64,000 bases of DNA from Entonaema liquescens (taxonomy: Eukaryota; Ascomycota; Sordariomycetes; Xylariales; Xylariaceae): assembly GCA_902805475.1 (NCBI GenBank), contig CADCSX010000001.1, positions 3,038,001 through 3,102,000 of the forward strand, in the 5' to 3' direction. Below the pieces are notes generated by a model. It ran no database searches. It was not told the DNA's origin and worked only from the letters and a program-made list of their open reading frames with translations. Position numbers and translations under genes: made by a program. Shown in pieces: positions 60,410-64,000 of the stretch (its first letter is position 1; each line of letters begins with the position of its first letter).

Positions 60410-62572
60410 TTAATGACCCTTTGCCTTACTCTGAGGGCCCCAATGCTCTCTAGGATTTGTCTGATACCTCACCAGACCCTTCTTCGATATGTCTCGCCCG
60501 AGCTTCTGATCAAACACAACCGTCAACTTATCGATCGCTTCGCGCTCTGCATCCTTTGCGGGATTTGCGTGATTTGCCTTAGAAGCCTCATCTGTCTTGC
60601 CTAATCGGAGCAAGGTGTACGCCGGGGTATTCTCCTTAATTCTATCAACACGCACGGGAGCTTTTTCGCGAACCCATTCCCTCATAATATGCCAGATGAC
60701 TGACCATGGCGCATTCGTCTTCAGACTACCGCCCTTGCAATGACTACGGGTAACTTCATAACCTAAGGACCGTAATGCGCCCCTGAAACTATCCTCGTCA
60801 GGAGACATGCAATGCAAGGTACCCGCCAGCTTAGCCGGGTGAAAATAGAATGGGTAGTGTTCGATCGCAGCGAATTCGTCCTCTCGGTGGCTTTCCATCC
60901 TATCTTCTGGTGGTGTAAGGAACTCTTCCAGTGCCGTCTGTAACATTCCTTCTATCCGAGGCTTCGTGCCGTAGATCTCATCAGAGGCGTTAGGCAGGTC
61001 ATCCAATATTTTCTTGATGAACTCTGGGGAATGCAATGGCCCGCCGTACATTGGACCGCTGAGGTGCATCTTTGAACCACATTCTTTACAGAGCTGATCG
61101 GCAGTCGGTGCCATAGCGAGTCCGTGTTTATAGAAAACACCTTTTCCAGAGGCATTCGGTGCCTTCTTATTGCGTGCCAGGAACTGGGTTTCCCATGCGC
61201 CGCATCCTTGGTCGCAGCTATACACAACCATAGTCTTACCCGCAAGGAACTTGACCTCTGCTGGTGATTTTCTAACCTTGACGAAAATTCGAACGTAATA
61301 GTCAATCGATAGACTTAGAAGGGGCTCAATAGCTAACCCATACCTCGCTCCGGTCGAAGCAAGGCCGTGCAGTATAAGGCGCAGCCCGACTTCGTGAGAA
61401 TGCCATCCTTTTGCAGGGATGCCGCCGTAAAGAGCGAACGTTTTCTCCGGATACCCATGTGACGCGAAGACGCTTGAATCTGTGCATGTAACACATAGCA
61501 AACCCCCGTCATCTCGTACGGCGTTAAGTGCCGCGTCAAAAAAGGTCGCGGCAGTCCCGTAAGGATCTAGGTCGATCACGTTGTATTTATTATTCGGTTT
61601 GTTTGGCTTATTGCCGCCCTTCTTGCTTTTCCCCTTTTCTTCTGTCACTTCATAGGTAAGTAAGGAGTACATATGCGCACGGGCATCACCCGACGTCGCA
61701 TTTACTTTGGACTCAACACCATTGTGCTCCGCATTCTGCTTAATGGCTTGAACAGCCGTCGGACTGAGATCATTTGCAGTGACTGACGTAACAAATGGTA
61801 ACTCCTGAGCATACCGTAAAGCTCGGAGTCCTGTAGCTGATAGGGCATCGAGAATAGTGAACTTAGGTGTAGGCTGGTTACTCCTTGCTTCAGTAGGGTT
61901 GGTCTCTTGGTCCTTGGTTGGCTGTGAATCTTCGGCCGGCTGGTCAGCATTAGGTACATGACCAGATGGTATATTTTCGCCATTTTCGCCATTTTCGCGA
62001 GTGCTTTCAGAGTTTTCCTCTTGTGATGCTATATTTTGCCCATTTTGCGCGTCTGGAAGGGTTATATCTGCGTCGTCTGGCTGAGCTCCATTATTCTTGG
62101 CCGCGTCGTCGGTTGTAGACGTAGCGCCGTCTGCATTTTCTGTTACTTTTTCCTTCTTCAAGTTGCGGCCACCAGTGTCTGTCTTCTCACGTTTCCTCTT
62201 AGCTGCCCTCTCTGCATTCCCAGCTCTCCTCTTAGCAAACGCATCCTCAGCATACGCTTTAATTGCCAGAACTGTTAAGTCGCGATTGAACTGCTGTATA
62301 GGATTGTAGAAAACCTTTTGCTGCTCCTCAACATTCGACTTCTTATCTGCGATATCTTTCGCCGAATATGGAACTAGAATGCGGGCCAATCCTTCCTTAA
62401 CTTCTGTAAACTCTTGCCCGTCCTTCGTGATGATCTGAATATCAGTGGTAGCACCGTTCTTGGCTTCTGACGCCATGGTTCGCGCAATTCGAAAACGATA
62501 GGGTTTACGTAGAAATCGGTTCACATGCCGAAGAGTTATTCGAGACGATGTTATAGAGAGCGAGAATAGCAT
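60410..62572 (-). CDS. trm1: tRNA (guanine26-N2)-dimethyltransferase TRM1
   Basis: A single exon of 720 residues from ATG at 62572. TRM1 dimethylates G26 of tRNAs using S-adenosylmethionine. The N-terminal part has the family entry ITKDGQEFTEVKEGLARILVP and VFYNPIQQFNRDLTVLAI. A low-complexity acidic linker (residues about 114-235, with GEN repeats) is followed by the SAM-binding LDALSATGLRAL (241-252), VTANDLSPTAV, NVIDLDPYGTAATF (catalytic-type DPYG) and a zinc-ribbon-like CDQGC ... CKEC. The first 32 residues (MLFSLSITSSRITLRHVNRF...) are basic and Ser/Thr-rich without acids, like a mitochondrial presequence. A second ATG (Met33, at 62476, ACCATGG context) would give a nuclear/cytosolic form, the arrangement known for yeast TRM1. 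Confidence 0.96.
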   Translation of the reverse strand: MLFSLSITSSRITLRHVNRFLRKPYRFRIARTMASEAKNGATTDIQIITKDGQEFTEVKEGLARILVPYSAKDIADKKSNVEEQQKVFYNPIQQFNRDLTVLAIKAYAEDAFAKRRAGNAERAAKRKREKTDTGGRNLKKEKVTENADGATSTTDDAAKNNGAQPDDADITLPDAQNGQNIASQEENSESTRENGENGENIPSGHVPNADQPAEDSQPTKDQETNPTEARSNQPTPKFTILDALSATGLRALRYAQELPFVTSVTANDLSPTAVQAIKQNAEHNGVESKVNATSGDARAHMYSLLTYEVTEEKGKSKKGGNKPNKPNNKYNVIDLDPYGTAATFFDAALNAVRDDGGLLCVTCTDSSVFASHGYPEKTFALYGGIPAKGWHSHEVGLRLILHGLASTGARYGLAIEPLLSLSIDYYVRIFVKVRKSPAEVKFLAGKTMVVYSCDQGCGAWETQFLARNKKAPNASGKGVFYKHGLAMAPTADQLCKECGSKMHLSGPMYGGPLHSPEFIKKILDDLPNASDEIYGTKPRIEGMLQTALEEFLTPPEDRMESHREDEFAAIEHYPFYFHPAKLAGTLHCMSPDEDSFRGALRSLGYEVTRSHCKGGSLKTNAPWSVIWHIMREWVREKAPVRVDRIKENTPAYTLLRLGKTDEASKANHANPAKDAEREAIDKLTVVFDQKLGRDISKKGLVRYQTNPREHWGPQSKAKGH

Positions 62573-63613
62573 GCAATTGAATTCTGCGAAGGTGGTATTA
62601 AAGGGTGAGACCAAGAATGTCGAGGTTGCGCAAAGGTCCTACAAGTTATGAATAACTCCAATTACTTCTTCCCATCTTTTTTTCTAATGAGGGTGGGGCC
62701 CCTGGAGGGGTGGTCTAGCTGTTCTGCCAGGCGGTCAAAGGAAGCTTGTAGCTAGCTCATGTACCTATACACCTGCAACTGAGCTATATGTACATTACCT
62801 ACATTACATTACATGTACTATGAATACACCAATATAGAGCTCGCATTATAAGAAGGACGTAGTTTCTTCAAGTCAAATGTTTAGGTCGGAGCTTCCAAAA
62901 GAAACCAGTTATCAAGAATAGGTATGGAGAATCTGAAACAAGAAATGACCGCATTTTAAATTGGTGTATCTCATATGGTAGGAACGGGAGTCTAGTTACT
63001 ACATACTACCCCTTATATGTTCTTTATATGTCCCTTCAGCACTCCTTCCTTACCTAAGTAAGCGAGTATGACTAGGCGGAATGCTGTGCCAACTCAACAA
63101 GCAAAATTAGAAATAGCGATGGGAAAGGAGACCACTAAGAGAAGGAGCCTTATCATTTCTGTACAGAATGTGTGTCCTCGTGTCTTTTTCAAACCCTTCT
63201 TCTTCACATGTGCAAGGAAGAGCTCGCTACTCCATTTTGTTCCTGTATCTCAATTCATCAGTTCTACACTGCTACTGCTACTGCTACCAGAATTTATAGA
63301 TATTATTATTCAAAACTTAGAGCACCTACCATAGAAGAAGAAAAGTCGATAGTACAGGAGCTCATCTTTCCTTTCTTTATCTATCCCGCCTACCGACTGA
63401 GTATAAGCTCCCAAGAGAATACCAAGCATTCTTTAAAGTTACTTCCCGAGACAATCATACAATCATGCATGAGGTAGTCGTAGCTTAGGAATCCCCTTGA
63501 CGGTAGAGGTCCTGGTTGGAAATGACATTCCCTTTGGGATATCCTGATTCCAAGATCTTAGTTTTACTTCTGTCTTTCTTTTGATTCCACCTCATCTCAT
63601 CCATACTCTGAGA
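62573..63613. other. Divergent intergenic region between TRM1 and the right-edge gene
   Basis: About 1 kb between two divergent genes, so both promoters should be here. It holds ACATT-type short repeats near 62790-62815. Small plus-strand frames (63068-63477) have no domain and are not called. Confidence 0.5.
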
Positions 63614-64000
63614 ATGGCGTCCACGATCTACCCATCCAAGGACCCTAACCCTCATCGTTCTCATATTCCACGCCTTAACATCGACGCTGCAATGGCCTCT
63701 CAGCCGTCTTCCACACCGCCTTCTCCTAAACCAAACAATGGCAACAGTGGTGCTCATCCTCCAAAACCTAAGGACCATGGAAAAGACACCCACCGCCTAC
63801 TCACGCACATTGAGTGGGTTCAGTTCTGTCGAGGTGTTGGTGTGTTCAAAGATGACGAGAGCGAAGAGGTCATCCGTCCGACCAGTACCATGTGGCCGCC
63901 AAAGGGGTTCAGAGATGGTCTGTACCAAGACGTGCTCAGCGAGAAGACCAAGTTCACGTATATGTTCCATTTCGTGGATATAATTAGCTGGCTCTTGATG
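63614..64000 (+). CDS. Possible fungal SLATT-type (2TM) membrane protein, 5' part only, cut by window edge
   Basis: The frame from ATG at 63614 stays open for 129 codons to the window end. Residues about 1-60 are a Pro/Ser/Asn/Lys-rich, disordered start (ASQPSSTPPSPKPNNG). From about residue 65 an ordered region begins (HRLLTHIEWVQFCRGVGVF), then WPPKGFRDGLYQDVLSEKTK and FTYMFHFVDIISWLLM, an apparent first transmembrane helix at the very edge. The pattern GLYxDV..., then Y-x2-FH and a hydrophobic helix ending WxLM resembles, from memory, the start of the fungal SLATT domain (SMODS- and SLOG-associating 2TM effector). The assignment is tentative because the second helix and the rest lie outside the window. 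Confidence 0.5.
   Translation, partial: MASTIYPSKDPNPHRSHIPRLNIDAAMASQPSSTPPSPKPNNGNSGAHPPKPKDHGKDTHRLLTHIEWVQFCRGVGVFKDDESEEVIRPTSTMWPPKGFRDGLYQDVLSEKTKFTYMFHFVDIISWLLM

Noticed and set aside
1..64000. tRNA, 5S rRNA, CRISPR arrays, LTRs and transposase genes
   Set aside because: I looked for B-box-like GGTTCGA words with matching stems and for long direct or inverted repeats. Candidates such as those near 27190, 33796 and 37563 lacked a T-arm stem, and no element boundaries were seen. A dedicated search with tRNAscan-SE and RepeatMasker was not possible here.

Overview
The window is nuclear DNA of a filamentous ascomycete (Pezizomycotina, most likely a sordariomycete; the class is my inference). 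The evidence is short spliceosomal introns (about 47 to 190 nt) with GTANGT-type donors, CTAAC/CTAAT branch sites and YAG acceptors, and typical families: a HET-domain protein, a Zn(II)2Cys6 regulator, a SUN cell-wall protein, a fungal N-kinesin and fungal CSN12. I found no rRNA, tRNA, CRISPR array or intact transposon. Exon coordinates are my own reconstructions, checked for reading-frame phase.

Layout. The left edge holds a cut histidine acid phosphatase (minus) and a secreted spherulin/germin-like cupin (minus). At 5.8-7.5 kb lies a GPI-type SUN protein (plus). From 9.5 to 18.8 kb is a housekeeping block: CSN12 (minus), mitochondrial-type acetyl-CoA acetyltransferase (minus), the E2 enzyme RAD6/UBC2 (plus) and kinesin-1 heavy chain (plus). 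After 6 kb without a recognisable gene come a hexose transporter (25.0-26.9 kb, plus) and an HSL-type esterase (27.8-28.7 kb, minus). A 16 kb stretch without a recognisable gene follows. From 45 kb on are an 11-exon Zn(II)2Cys6 transcription factor (minus), a ubiquitin C-terminal hydrolase (minus), a large HET protein (minus), an ABC-F ATPase broken by three frame changes (minus), a DAG/sphingoid-base kinase-like protein (minus), the tRNA methyltransferase TRM1 (minus), and, cut by the right edge, the start of a protein resembling fungal SLATT membrane proteins (plus).

How the genes relate. There is no clear biosynthetic cluster. Two themes recur. One is ubiquitin/signalosome-related functions (CSN12, RAD6, UCH). 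The other is an accessory right half with self/non-self or conflict-type genes (HET, possible SLATT) beside a decaying ABC-F gene. The most unusual points are a 9-nt microexon that completes the zinc cluster of the transcription factor, a retroviral-type CCHC zinc knuckle at the N-terminus of the HET protein, a kinesin-1 apparently missing about 90 residues of coiled coil, an ABC-F pseudogene with an 11-bp tandem duplication, a perfect 30-bp palindrome in the large gene-poor region, and a dispersed ACCTAGGT palindrome that is over-represented in the window.
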